From: Avena insularis | Lineage: Eukaryota > Streptophyta > Magnoliopsida > Poales > Poaceae | Reading direction: 5' to 3' | DNA: 64,000 nucleotides | Assembly: GCA_023614405.1 (NCBI GenBank) | Contig: CM042697.1 | Location: 189,781,189 to 189,845,188, forward strand | Shown: positions 44,329 to 57,300 of the stretch, one piece after another | Layout of the letters: every line of letters begins with the position of its first letter | Position numbering within the stretch: position 1 is the stretch's first letter | The notes under the pieces: model-generated | Told to the model about the DNA's origin: nothing | What the model saw: only the letters and a program-made list of their open reading frames with translations | The model's database searches: none | Position numbers and translations under genes: made by a program

Positions 44329-47300
44329 TGTACAATCCCAATTGTCTAACAATTGTAATGCTACTTGGTCTAGTAATATAATGGCTACTTCAGATATATA
44401 ATTGTTGCATCATAATTATATCATGCTCATGTCATCATGCCTCCTTGCATTTGAGCATCATATAAAACCCTTTTTGTTTTGGTTCTTCTCTCATATGCAT
44501 TGTTAATTGTATTGCCTCTTGATATTGTATTTGCTTCTTGATATATTGTTTAAATGCCCAAGTTGAGTTGGGGCATATCTCTTATTAACTCCACCACCTT
44601 TCTTTCACCACCTTATAATTCCACCATCCAACTAAATATGAGCTTGGCACTTATTGGTTTTACCTCTAGCTCATGTGGGTTGGGATGGATCCAATTCTTT
44701 CCACATGCTCTCATCTTAGCATCATGTTGTTTTCACATTATTGATATATGAGAGCCACATGGCCACCTTTGCATGCCTTGTGAGTGGAACCCTTTTTCCT
44801 AGCTTCCATATGGATTATTATGGATTTATGCTCATGTGGGAATATTTTTGGGACTAGTAATCATCTAGTGGAACATACACACTAGTATGTCTCATTCTAT
44901 TTCAAACATGACCATCTCCAACTACTCCACATGGGGCATCCTTTCATTTCTTTTGCTTGGATTTATTCCATCTTTGGAAATGCAAATGAACAATGCCATG
45001 TTTAATATTATTGTTTTCACAAGAATCAACATGGTATTAAATATTTTGCATGGGCCATGCAAGTGCCACCTTTTCTAGTATTTGGTTTTTATTTGAATCT
45101 TGAGTGGATCATCATCTCTCTCTCTATCTCTATCCCTTCTTTTGGGCTTGATCTATTTTGATCTTGCTTAAACCTCATCACCATCTCTATCCACCCCATC
45201 ACCACCTTTTCCTCTTCTTCTCTCTTTGGGCTAGCTTTGTTTGAGCTTGGCTTGATCTTGACAAGAGTAACCCTAAGCCCTCATCTCTCCTCTCTCTTTA
45301 CCACCCTCTCTAACCACACTCCTACCTAATCTAAACTCACACTCCCATCTTATCTAAACCATACCCCCCCTAGAACCAAAACCCTAAGCTACCACCACAT
45401 CTTCCCTCTCGGCCTCTCTCTTCTCTCCACCTCCCTGGACCCACCTAGCAGCTACCCCCCAACCCTAGTACCAACCCTAAACCGAGGCTTCCCCAAACCC
45501 TAAACCCGAGCCTACCCCCTCTCCCTCTCTAGCTCTCTCTGCCTGCATGCCCCCACCAGCCCGAGCCTGCCCCTGCCTCCTTGGCCTCGCCCTCTGGTCC
45601 CACCTGGCAGCCCCTTCTCTACCTGCCCTACCCCTGGCCAGCCGAGCACGTGAAGGAGGAGGGAAAGGTGGCCGAGCCACCTTTTCCATCTACCCCACCT
45701 CCCCACGGCATCTCCCTCTCCTCTCTGCTATCTACCACCACTCCCGGCCCCTCCTGCCTCGCCCAGATCTACCCCGGGGCGCCTGCCTCTCCCCTCTCTT
45801 CGCCATCGCCACCACCTACCCCCATCGCCGGCAACCCTCGGCCTCCTCGCGGCTACACTGCATTCGGCAAGCACGACGTGGGAGGTGATCGAGAGTACAA
45901 GGGCGTGCACTGCATCGCCCGAACCCGCCCAGGAGGAGGAGGCTGCATCACCTGGCCGCCAAGACGCCCACCGAAACCCTAGCTCCGTTGGACCTCTGCA
46001 TCATCGTCGTCCTGCTGCTCGCCGACCCGATCCAACGCCACCGACCTACTCTCGGTGAGCCTCAGACCTCCAGCCGCGTCCGCCTCTCAGACCACCTAGC
46101 CTCGCCGGACTTTATGGCCGTCGAGAGCAGCCTCCGGTCGGAGACGCTCCCGCTCTGCGTAGCACCCTATTTAGGCCACGCCCACCTCTCTGACACCAAG
46201 CCCAAGCCACCGCAGTGGCTCCGCCTCTGCGCGCGCGCCCGCAACGTCTCTGGTTCGAGCCCGCGCGCCGCGCTCTGCCGCTGGCGTGCATCGACCTGTC
46301 GCGCAAGAGAGAGAGAGAAGAAGTACAGTAGCCGTCGCCACTTTACGCTTAACCCCCTGCGCTTTTTGATGCATCAACCCGCGCTCCGCTAGGCCCACTT
46401 GTCAGCTTCCGTGGCGTTTTTGCAAAAAGGGTCCCGGGGTTTTGTACTCCTCAACCCGCACTCCCTGGCTTCCCCACGTGGCACGCCCCCGCTGGCGCGC
46501 CCGCGTGTGGCCCCGAGGACGCCCAGGCCCCACCTGTCATTCTCTGTGTCTGGCAGCACCCGCGGTGTAAAAACCTTTTCTGCGCAGTGTGCTGCTGAGT
46601 CAGCCAGTGGCCCCACCCGTCAGTGACTGTGGTTGGATCTGTCTGGAGTATAAAAAGTATTTTCTGAATCTGTTTAACTTCAAATCTTTTTCAAATTAAA
46701 TCAAATTCAAATTTAAATCTGTTTTTAAATAACTTTTGAAATATAAATCCAAATAATACAAATAATATATGTTTTCAAATCAGAAAAATGTGAGGAATTC
46801 AAATATGGCCTCCAAAATATATTTTGAACACTTAAAATCTCAAGTTGATTTAAAATTACATTAAAATGCCCTTTTCTCAATTAATTAATAACTTTTGTTT
46901 TATAACTCCAAATTTAACAAATAATATGTCTAAAATGATTAGCTCGACGAGACCTTTCTGTTTATGCATTCCATGTTCTGTTTTGCAGCATGCATCGTAT
47001 AAATATAATGTGTACAGCAACTAATATGAGTATAAAATGAGATTAAAACTCAATAAAATGCTTTATTATTGTTTTCCACACCTCACCCATGCCATGCTAC
47101 TTTAATGCCATGCAAATTGTGCATCATTCATCATGGCATGATTGTTTGCTTGATGCATTTTACTCATATGCTTGTGCCCTTTATTTATGTTGGCCCTTGT
47201 TTGTTTGGTTCTTCTTCGAATAGACGCTGAGCAGGGGATATACCAGGAGAACCAGGAGCACTACCCAGATCCATCCATTGCTTCAACTGAGCTGCCAGGC

Positions 47301-49005
47301 AAGCACTACCACATGCTTGCATACATATAGTACCTATTGCCTCTTTCTTATTCTTGCATCATTGAGTCGCGATTGCATTAAATTGAATCCCAAGTATTGC
47401 ATAGCCTTTACTTTTAAACCCCACCGAAGCTTGTTCCTCCATCCCATGAGCCATTACTACAGGAGTTGTTTGAGCCATGAGTCGTAGAAACAACATGTGT
47501 AGGGTTTGTGAGTGTCGATGGAAAACGAGGTACCTAAACAACTTAACTGAGTAGTAATGGGATAACTAATGAAAGTGGCATCGGTGAGCCATATTCGCTA
47601 TTTGGTTTTTCAGGCTCACTTGTGTCCGTGGGACCCCAGTACTTGATTCATGTTCCTTGAATATTCGCTATCCACATCCGGAGGCTTATGAACCCCCACG
47701 AGGCGTGATTCATTCTTATTTCTTGGGGCCACAAACTAGTTTGAGGTTTTATTTACTATCCTGTACTTATGCCATGCTTTATCGCTTTGATTTAAATTGT
47801 GCAGGTAATGCACACTGCTTGTCTTGTTAGGCGTGACCGTTTTGCTGTCGACAAGCCAGTCACACTTCGGGTTCCCGATCGTTCTGACCGGCTCCACAAA
47901 CCTTGAGGCCGTCTCGAGTCAGCTAACCGTTCTATGGTAGCTCAATGGGGTGGCCCCTGAAATATTTCTGAATCCTGTGATCACTTTGTCGTGGCGCCTC
48001 GTTGGGTTTTGATTTGGTTTTTCGAGGCATATCAGTGTGTGTTGCTATTTGTGCACCCTGCAGGTAAAACTTTCTGAAAGCCGTGTCATGGTTATGGACG
48101 ACTTGGAGCACAGTTTCTCGATCATAGACAAGCATAACTAAAGTACCGCTTTTAATTTGACTAGACTAGGTACCTAACTAGTAAATAGTGCAACACTCAT
48201 GGAATGGATAATAAAACTGCCAACGGATGGGGGGGTTGTTCGTCCGCTTCCCGTCGGTAAGCGGGGAGGAGGATGGATCTGTGGAGATTACCATTATAAC
48301 CGTTATAACTGTTGTTATTAATTCACGGACATCCGTCTATCTCTGGTTAGGCGGATGGTTAGCGAGTTTCTATAGAATTGCTAGGGTTTATCTTTTGCTG
48401 CAATTGCGTCACCCCAGGTTGTGTCCCCTTTAGAGGCATAAAGACTTGCTGAGTACCCCTAGGGTCTCACACGATAAATTATTGGTTCAGAGGAACAGGT
48501 ACACTCGCAAGATGGATACTGGGTGGAAGAGACGAAAGTTGTGGTCAACGATCATTCGGTGTAGAGATTCCGGGAACGGGGATCCGTGAGATCTGTGGGC
48601 GGGATCTGCTTATTTATGGGGCATCTTATGCCGATTTGCTTCTTATCCGTACTCAGATTTTGTCTTCCGCTTCCGCCTGATACTTTGATGTTTGATGTAT
48701 GAGGAGATATCCTAAACTATTATATCTATCTAGGATATTTGGATCTTGCCGTATGGCGTTGCTATATTTCCTTTCTTTTTAGATGGAATGGCTCTGATGT
48801 ACTGTTGTATGGTGGCTTGCATACATACTCATTTGTGTATGTAGTTGATCCCTTCGCCAATTCGCCGCCTGTTCTTGTCCCGATGTGTGGAAATGGTTGG
48901 ACGGCGAAAGGTCTACTGTGAGTGGCATTTGGGCCCCAGTACTATTTCAACCATTTATGCTCATCCAGGCTTGTAACTAGGGCGTAATTCACCGAGGTAG
49001 TTACA
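44329..49005 (+). repeat. G1 5' LTR (4677 bp)
   Basis: TGTACAATCCCAATTG to GAGGTAGTTACA. The opposite LTR starts TGTAGCATCCC, so this end has a small change. A GC-rich block lies at about 45200-46640. Sequence between about 47597 and 47754 is missing from the 3' LTR. Short frames inside (44554, 45547, 45581) recur in the other LTR only because the LTRs are copies. Confidence 0.92.
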
Positions 49006-49007
49006 AT

Positions 49008-49020
49008 TGGTATCGAGCCA
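49008..49020 (+). other. G1 primer-binding site (initiator tRNA-Met type)
   Basis: TGGTATCGAGCC lies two bases after the LTR and differs slightly from the plant initiator tRNA-Met site TGGTATCAGAGC. Confidence 0.7.
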
Positions 49021-49872
49021 TCCCGCCCTTGTGGTCTCAGCCAAATGGTTGTCATCTAGCAAATATTTTTGGTAGTTATGTATACTAGGGAAAAACAAAA
49101 CGCGAGAGTAGGACTGCTTCCACTTTTCTTCTTACCCAACCACCACCCTTTTCTGGTAAGTAAGTGTAACGTTTTCAATCCTCTTCTCGAAATTCAAACT
49201 AGGATTCACGTGTTCTGGGTTTCCGTAGTACCATAGGTTGAGTGTGTGTGTGTGTGTGTAAATCCTTGTCTATCTGTTGCATCCAAGTTGTTATCTCTAT
49301 CGGCCTCTTGGTTATCAACTGTTGGTACATTCCATACCGACAGGCTTTTGCAAACCGACGCGATCTATCTGATTCGTTGTAAACCGACGCGATCTGTCTT
49401 ACTCTTTGTTATCCGACGTCATCTTGTTTCGGGTGTTCGTTTTCGTAGTTACTAATCTTTAGGTTCTTCGTGAGAAGAAGGGGTTGGGATATGTGTTTTA
49501 CTTATTCATATGCGGAGTAATGATTTGAGTGCGGGATGGAGTCGCGACCATACCACTACTCTTATCATTCTCTCTTGTATATTGAATGGGTAGAGTCACT
49601 AATCTTGATTCGTTAAGTGATTTTGCGCATCTATTGGTATTTTAATGCCGAAATTTGTGGAAAATTTTTCTTTGATATATTTGTGTACCACACTCCTTTT
49701 CAGTCGTGTGCGATATGCTTAATATCTTCTAGGTGCTTTGAACTTCGTTGATATTTTAATATCATCTTAGTAAATTGTATCCTTTAATCTTGGTTAATTA
49801 CATCTTGGTACTATTTTGGATTATTATTATTCTCCATTATAGTACTGACTTGTGTTTTATATCAATCACAGG
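49021..49872 (+). other. G1 leader with short repeats
   Basis: Untranslated leader between primer site and gag. It holds a TG dinucleotide run near 49241-49259 and three imperfect copies of an AACCGACGCGATCT motif, spaced 29-30 bp, starting at 49352, 49381 and 49411. Packaging signals of LTR elements usually lie here, so the repeats may be of interest. Confidence 0.6.
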
Positions 49873-51716
49873 ATGGCACCACCACGCCGTTCTGAGGAGG
49901 ACATACAACCTGAACTGGGGGCAGCGTTGTCGAGCATCGCTAATGCCTTGGCAGAACCAACAGCGTTTTGAAGAAAGTGTCAGGAGGAATGAGTTTGTTC
50001 CGCTACCTCCACCTCCCAAGCGAGGAGACATCAAAAGCTTTCTGAAGTTCAACCCACGCCAATTTGATGTTTCTGATCAACCACTTGATGCTGATGATTG
50101 GTTGCGTGAGATGTCAAGGCTGCTGATGACTGCTGATGTTCCTGAGCAAGAATGGGTAAAGTGTGCTACTCACCTTCTGAAGGGAGATGCAGCTCTGGTG
50201 GGAGAATTACACGAAGGCAACCGCACCGGTTTTCAGCCTACTTGGGACAGTTCAATCGGAGCTTTCAAAGAGCGATTCGCCGAAATTGTCATGGAGAGGA
50301 TGAAGGAAGTGTTTCTCAACGTCAAGCAGGGCAATGATAATGTCAATATCTACATCAGAAACTTCATGAACCTTTCTCGTTATGGTGGCGATGAGATCTC
50401 TGATGACAAGAAGAAGAAAAAGAGGTTCAGGCAAGGGCTCAATGCATCGATTAAATATGCAATCACACATGCAAGGCCGGCGTCTTTCCTGGAACTTCAG
50501 CATACAGCTTTGCAGGAAGAAGCAAGTAGGCAAGTGTTTGAGGAGTCAAAGAAACACAGCCGTGATGCAGCAAGCTCTTCAGCTATGTCAACTCCTTCTA
50601 AGCGTCGTGTCTGGGTTCCTAACACCCCACCGTCGCTCCCAGCTCCACCAAGACCTTCAAGCTTCACGGCAAGGCCACCAAACTTCCTCACTGCTGCTCC
50701 CAGGGGATACAACCACCACTACCCTGGAGCGCCTGGCGGAGTCCCTGGCTACGTTGCTCCACGTCCACCTGGTGCTTGTTACACTTATGGAGACACTGGG
50801 CATCAAAGCTGGAACTGTCCGTTGAAGAACATGGCTCTTCCTCCACCACCTCCAAGATCTGCGGCAAGCTCTCCTATGGTTCGTGCACCACCACCTCGGG
50901 CTCTCAACATCAACACCAAGCTTGGGTCTACTGTTGTTCGTGCCAACTGTGTCAACGCCGCTCAAGCTGAGCATGCACCTGGAGTTCTGATGGGTATGCT
51001 TCCCGTTAACTCAGTTCCTGCAAGAGTTTTGTTTGATTCTGGTGCTTCGCATTCTTTTGTTTCGCATAAGTTTGCGCATGAGCAGGATCTGGTTAAGGTT
51101 CCTTTATCACATCGTCTGGTGGTTCTATCTCCTGGTTCAAACATGAGGGCTGCTCATATCAGCCATGGCAATCAAATTGAGATTGGTGGCTCTTCGTTCT
51201 CGGCGTCCTTAATCCTTCTGGGCAATTCTGACATTGATGTCATCTTGGGCATGGATTGGTTGACATCAAATGCAGCTGTGATTGATTGTGCTGAACGCTC
51301 GGTTTCTCTGAAGATTCCTGAAGGCCATATAGTCTATTCTCCAAGTCAGACTCCTGCTATCCAGCTTTTCTCTTTGGCGACTCTGAATGTTGATGCTATG
51401 GAAGCTATTCAGAGTGTTCCGGTGGTCTGTGAGTTCCCAGATGTCTTTCCTGAAGAGTTGCCAGGTATGCCTCCGGATCGTGAGGTTGAGTTTGTAATTG
51501 AGCTTGAACCTGGTACCGCTCCTATCTCTAAGCGGCCTTATAAAATGGGTCCTGCTGAGTTGGCTGAACTCAAATGTCAACTTGATGAACAAGAGAAGTT
51601 GGGTTTCATTCAACATAGTACTTGTTCTTGGGGTAGCCCAACCCTCTTTGTGAAGAAGCGAGACCAGACTGATAGACTTTGTGTTGACTATCGGACTCTC
51701 AATGCTAAAATATCAA
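49873..51716 (+). pseudogene. G1 gag-protease and start of RT, frameshifted
   Basis: Start chosen at ATG 49873 (MAPPRRSEEDIQPEL), preceded by ACAGG. A small indel near 49960 shifts the frame; the body then reads QNQQRFEESVRRNEFVPLP and the gag core (PRQFDVSDQPLDADDWLREM, FRQGLNASIKYAITHARP). The zinc knuckle at 50777-50818 reads CYTYGDTGHQSWNC, with Tyr at 50786-50788 in place of the second Cys. The protease loop RVLFDSGASHSFVS has its Asp at 51035. IDVILGMDWL follows. RT begins KRPYKMGPAELAELK and VDYRTLNAK before a frameshift near 51715. The first shift alone prevents normal gag synthesis. Confidence 0.85.
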
Positions 51717-54318
51717 GAATAAATATCCCCTTCCGCGGATTAATGATCTCTTTGATCAGCTAGCTGGAGCTGTGGTATTCTCTAAGCTTGACTTGAGAAG
51801 TGGTTATCACCAAATCAGGATTCGCAAGGAAGATGTTCCTAAGACAGCTTTCACCACCCGCTATGGCCTGTATGAGTACACGGTCATGTCTTTCGGTCTC
51901 ACCAACGCACCTGCCACCTTCTCGAGGCTCATGAACTCGGTTTTCATGGAGTATCTTGATAAGTTCGTTGTGGTCTATCTGGATGACATCCTAGTCTATT
52001 CTAAGTCACAAGAAGAGCATGAAGAACACCTCCGGTGTGTCCTAAACAAGCTTCATGAGAACCGCTTGTATGCAAAGTTCTCCAAGTGTGAGTTTTGGCT
52101 GCCTCAAGTAACCTATCTTGGTCACGTCATCTCTGCCAAGGGCATTGCAGTCAACCCGGAAACTGTGAAGACAATTGTTGAATGGCTTCCTCCTGTTAAT
52201 GTCAAAGAAGTGCGGAGTTTCCTTGGTTTGGGTAGTTATTGCCGTCGCTTCGTTCAGAACTTTTCGAAGATAGCGAAGCCTCTTACCGATCTCCTCAAGA
52301 AAGGCAAGAAATACCTTTGGACTCCTGCATGTCAAGCAAGCTTTGAGACACTCAAAGAGAAGCTCACTTCCACACCAGTCTTGGTTCCTCCGGATACATC
52401 CAAGCCGTTCCAGATTTTCTGTGACGCCTCTTTGCAAGGATTGGGTGCGGTCCTCATGCAAGAAAAACAAGTTGTTGCTTATGCCTCTCGACAGTTGAAG
52501 ATGCATGAGATCAACTATCCTACACATGACCTCGAGATCGCAGCAGTTGTCTTTGCTTTGAAAGTATGGAGGAACTACTTGCTTGGCAACCATTGTGAGA
52601 TCTTTTCTGATCACAAGAGTTTGAAGTATATCTTCACTCAGCCTAATCTCAACCTTCGGCAGAGGAGATGGATTGAAGCAATCAATGATTTTGATTTGAC
52701 CATCAACTACACTCTAGGAAAAGCTAATGTCATGGCCGATGCTCTCAGCCGCAAAGCTTATGTCAACAACCTCATGATGGAAGAACAACAGCCTATCTTG
52801 TGCGAGGAATTCCGTCAGCTCAACCTTGAAATTGTGGAACAAGGGTATCTCCTGAACCTTCTAGCAACTCCTCTCTTGGAAGAAAAGGTTCGCTCCTTTC
52901 AGCTTGGTGATCCGTACACAAGAAAGATCATCTCCAGGATTCAGCTTCCGAAGTATGAGTCCTTCCACGTCGATGATCAAGGCACGCTTTTCTTTGAACA
53001 CCGGATGTTTGTTCCGAACTACCCGGGTTTGAGAGAGCAAGTTCTCAAGGAGGCGCATGATTCTGTTCTTTCTATCCACCCTGGCAGCACAAAGATGTAC
53101 ATGGACTTGAAAACACAATATTGGTGGCCTGGTTTGAAACGGTATTGTGCCAAGTATGTCTCGGAGTGTGATGTCTGCCGCAGAGTGAAAGCTGTCCATC
53201 AGAAACCTTCCGGTCTTCTACAGCCATTGAAACCCCCGGAATGGAAATGGGAGAAAGTGGAGATGGACTTCATCACTAGTTTTCCAAGGTCGCAGAAGGG
53301 CAACAATGCAATCTTTGTTGTCATTGACAGGCTATCTAAAGTGGCTCACTTCTTCCCCGTCAAGGAAACCATTTCTGCAATTCAGTTGGCTGAGCTCTAT
53401 ATCAACAGAATTGTCTCTCTGTATGGGGTTCCTCTCGAGATCAGTTCAGACCGTGGAAGCATCTTCACTTCCAAGTTCTGGGAAAGTTTACAAAATGCTT
53501 TGGGAACAAAGTTGAACTTCAGCACAACTTACTACCCTCAGTCGCAAGGACAAGTTGAAAGGATCAATCAGATTCTGGAGGATATGCTTCGTGCTTGCGT
53601 CATCTCTTTTGGCATGAAGTGGGAAGAATGTCTTCCTTATGCTGAGTTCTCTTACAACAACAGCTTCCAGAAAAGTCTAAAGATGGCACCATTTGAGGCT
53701 CTCTATGGTCGCAAATGCAGAACTCCGATTGGTTGGTCGGGTGCAGGTGAAAGAATATTGTTTGGCCCTGACATTGTGACTCAAGCGGAGGAGAAAGTTC
53801 ACATCATTCTTGAAAATCTGAAGATTGCTCAAAGTCGCCAGAAGAGCAATTATGACAGGAAGCACACGGACATGGAGTATGTCCCTGGTGATCTCGTTTA
53901 CCTTCGTGTCACTCCCATGAGAGGCACGCACCGCTTTGGTATCAAAGGAAAGCTGGCTCCTAGATACATCGGTCCCTTCAAAATTCGTGGAAGAAGAGGA
54001 GAAGTTGCTTATGCTCTTGAGCTCCCGGAAAAACTCAAGGTCCATGATGTTTTCCACATCTCTCAGCTCAAGAAGTGCTTCAAGGATCCCGGCAGGACCG
54101 TGGACCATGAGCTTATCAATCTCCAAGAAGACCTGTCTTATCAAGAACACCCCACAAAAATCCTTGAGATCGCAGAAAGAAGGACTCGCAACAAGTCCGT
54201 CAAGTTCTGCAAGGTGCAGTGGTTGCACCATTCCGTTGATGAAGCCACTTGGGAACATGAAGATGATATCCGTGCCAAGTATCCTACCCTCTTTGTGTCT
54301 TCTTCTTCTTCTTCCTAG
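51717..54318 (+). CDS. G1 pol: RT, RNase H, integrase, chromodomain-like end
   Basis: Open from the frame change near 51717 to the TAG at 54316; in its own frame the first usable codon is GTG 51772. [19 protein letters not shown], then YLDD at 51976-51987, intact. RNase [16 protein letters not shown] (about 52420), [11 protein letters not shown], and [10 protein letters not shown] (about 52735). Integrase: zinc-binding HxxxH/CxxC ending CDVCRRVK (about 53170), DDE residues in MDFITSF (about 53265), [11 protein letters not shown] (about 53446) and [11 protein letters not shown] (about 53555), all present. The C-terminus has the GPY/F module ([11 protein letters not shown]) and a chromodomain-like [18 protein letters not shown]. 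It ends in a serine run encoded by TTC/TCT repeats. Apart from the upstream frameshift this 2.5-kb frame is unbroken. Confidence 0.9.
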
Positions 54319-54343
54319 AATCTCGGGGCGATATTCCTGTTTA

Positions 54344-54355
54344 GTGGGGGAGAGT
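54344..54355 (+). other. G1 polypurine tract
   Basis: GTGGGGGAGAGT immediately before the 3' LTR, the plus-strand primer. Confidence 0.85.
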
Positions 54356-57300
54356 TGTAGCATCCCAATTGTCTAACAATTGTAATGCTACTTGGTCTAG
54401 TAATATAATGGCTACTTCAGATATATAATTGTTGCATCATAATTATATCATGCTCATGTCATCATGCCTCCTTGCATTTGAGCATCATATAAAACCCTTT
54501 TTGTTTTGGTTCTTCTCTCATATGCATTGTTAATTGTATTGCCTCTTGATATTGTATTTGCTTCTTGATATATTGTTTAAATGCCCAAGTTGAGTTGGGG
54601 AATATCTCTTATTAACTCCACCACCTTTCTTTCACCACCTTATAATTCCACCATCCAACTAAATATGAGCTTGGCACTTATTGGTTTTACCTCTAGCTCA
54701 TGTGGGTTGGGATGGATCCAATTCTTTCCACATGCTCTCATCTTAGCATCATGTTGTTTTCACATTATTGATATATGAGAGCCACATGGCCACCTTTGCA
54801 TGCCTTGTGAGTGGAACCCTTTTTCCTAGCTTCCATATGGATTATTATGGATTTATGCTCATGTGGGAATATTTTTGGGACTAGTAATCATCTAGTGGAA
54901 CATACACACTAGCATGTCTCATTCTATTTCAAACATGGCCATCTCCAACTACTCCACATGGGGCATCCTTTCATTTCTTTTGCTTGGCTTTATTCCACCT
55001 TTGGAAGTGCAAATGAACAATGCCATGTTTAATATTATTGTTTTCACAAGAATCAACATGGTATTAAATATTTTGCATGGGCCATGCAAGTGCCACCTTT
55101 TCTATTATTTGGTTTTTATTTGAATCTTGAGTGGATCATCATCTCTCTCTCTATCTCTATCCCTTCTTTTGGGCTTGATCTATTTTGATCTTGCTTAAAC
55201 CTCATCACCATCTCTATCCACCCCATCACCACCTTTTCCTCTTCTTCTCTCTTTGGGCTAGCTTTGTTTGAGCTTGGCTTGATCTTGACAAGAGTAACCC
55301 TAAGCCCTCATCTCTCCTCTCTCTTTACCACCCTCTCTAACCACACTCCTACCTAATCTAAACTCACACTCCCATCTTATCTAAACCATACCCCCCCTAG
55401 AACCAAAACCCTAAGCTACCACCACATCTTCCTCTCTCTCTTCTCTCCACCTCCCTGGACCCACCTAGCAGCTACCCCCCAACCCTAGTACCAACCCTAA
55501 ACCGAGGCTTCCCCAAACCCTAAACCCGAGCCTACCCCCTCTCCCTCTCTAGCTCTCTCTGCCTGCATGCCCCCACCAGCCCGAGCCTGCCCCTGCCTCC
55601 TTGGCCTCGCCCTCTGGTCCCACCTGGCAGCCCCTTCTCTACCTGCCCTGCCCCTGGCCAGCCGAGCACGTGAAGGAGGAGGGAAAGGTGGCCGAGCCAC
55701 CTTTTCCATCTACCCCACCTCCCCACGGCATCTCCCTCTCCTCTCTGCTATCTACCACCACTCCCGGCCCCTCCTGCCTCGCCCAGATCTACCCCGGGGC
55801 GCCTGCCTCTCCCCTCTCTTCGCCATCGCCACCACCTACCCCCATCGCCGGCAACCCTCGGCCTCCTCGCGGCTACACCGTACCCGGCGACGAGCACGAC
55901 GTGGGAGGTGATCGAGGAGTACAAGGACGTGCACCTGCATCGCCCCGAACCCGCCAGCGAGGAGGAGGAGGAGGCCTGCCACGCCGCACGCCGAACCAAA
56001 ACCCTAGCTCACGGACCTGCATCATCATCGTCCTGCTGCTCGCCGACCCGATCCAACGCCACCGACCTACTCTCGATGATCCCCTGTACCTTCCTGACGC
56101 GGTCCGCCTCTCTGTACCACCCTAGCCTCGCCGGACTTTGCGTCGAATAGCCTCCGCTCGTCGGAGAGCACTGTCGTCTGCACGCTCCCGCTCTGCGTAG
56201 CACCCTATTTAGGCCACGCCCACCTCTCTGACACCAAGCCCAAGCCATCGCAGTGGCTCACAACGCCTGCAGGCAGCACAAGCCCGTCTGCGGATGGCGT
56301 GCATCGACTGTCACAAGAGAGAGAGAGAGAAGAAGTACAGTAGCCGTCGCCACTTTACGCTTAACCCCTTGCGCTTTTTGACGCATCAACCCGCGCTCCG
56401 CTAGGCCCACTTGTCAGCTTTCGTGGCGTTTTTGCAAAAAGGGTCCCGAGGTTTTGTACTCCTCAACCCGCACTCCCTGGCTTCCCCACGTGGCACGCCT
56501 CGTTAAGCAGCGCCCCGAGGACGCCCAGGCCCCACCTGTCATTCTTTGTGTCAGCGGCACCATGTGTAAAACCTTTCTCAAGTGAAGTCGCTGAGTCGAC
56601 CGATGGCCCCACCCGTCAGTGGCTGTGGTTGGATCTGTCTGGAGTATAAAAAGTATTTTCTGAATCTGTTTAACTTCAAATCCTTTTCAAATTATTTCAA
56701 ATTCAAATTTAAATCTGTTTTTAAATAACTTTTGAAATATAAATCCAAATAATACAAATAATATATGTTTTCCAATCAAAAAAATGTGAGGAATTCAAAT
56801 ATGGCCTCCAAAATATATTTTGAACACTTAAAATCTCAAGTTGATTTAAAATTACATTAAAATGCCCTTTTCTCAATTAATTAATAACTTTTGTTTTATA
56901 ACTCCAAATTTAACAAATAATATGTCTAAAATGATTAGCTCGACGAGACCTTTCTGTTTATGCATTCCATGTTCTGTTTTGCAGCATGAATCATATAAAT
57001 ATAATGTGTACAGCAACTAATATGAGTATAAAATGAGATTAAAACTCAATAAAATGCTTTATTATTGTTTTCCACACCTCACCCATGCCATGCTACTTTA
57101 ATGCCATGCAAATTGTGCATCATTCATCATGGCATGATTGTTTGCTTGATGCATTTTACTCATATGCTTGTGCCCTTTATTTATGTTGGCCCTTGTTTGT
57201 TTGGTTCTTCTTCGAATAGACGCTGAGCAGGGGATATACCAAGAGAACCAGGAGCACTACCCAGATCCAACCATTGCTTCAACTGAGCTGCCAGGCAAGC

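Noticed and set aside
45470..45520. Telomere-like CCCTAAA motifs
   Set aside because: Only a few scattered AACCCTAAAC motifs within an LTR, not a tandem telomeric run; the same appears in the other LTR at 55490.
44554..46626. ORFs inside the G1 LTR, seen again at 54581-56250
   Set aside because: They are duplicated because the LTRs are copies. They are short, overlap on both strands in a GC-rich block and have no recognised domain.
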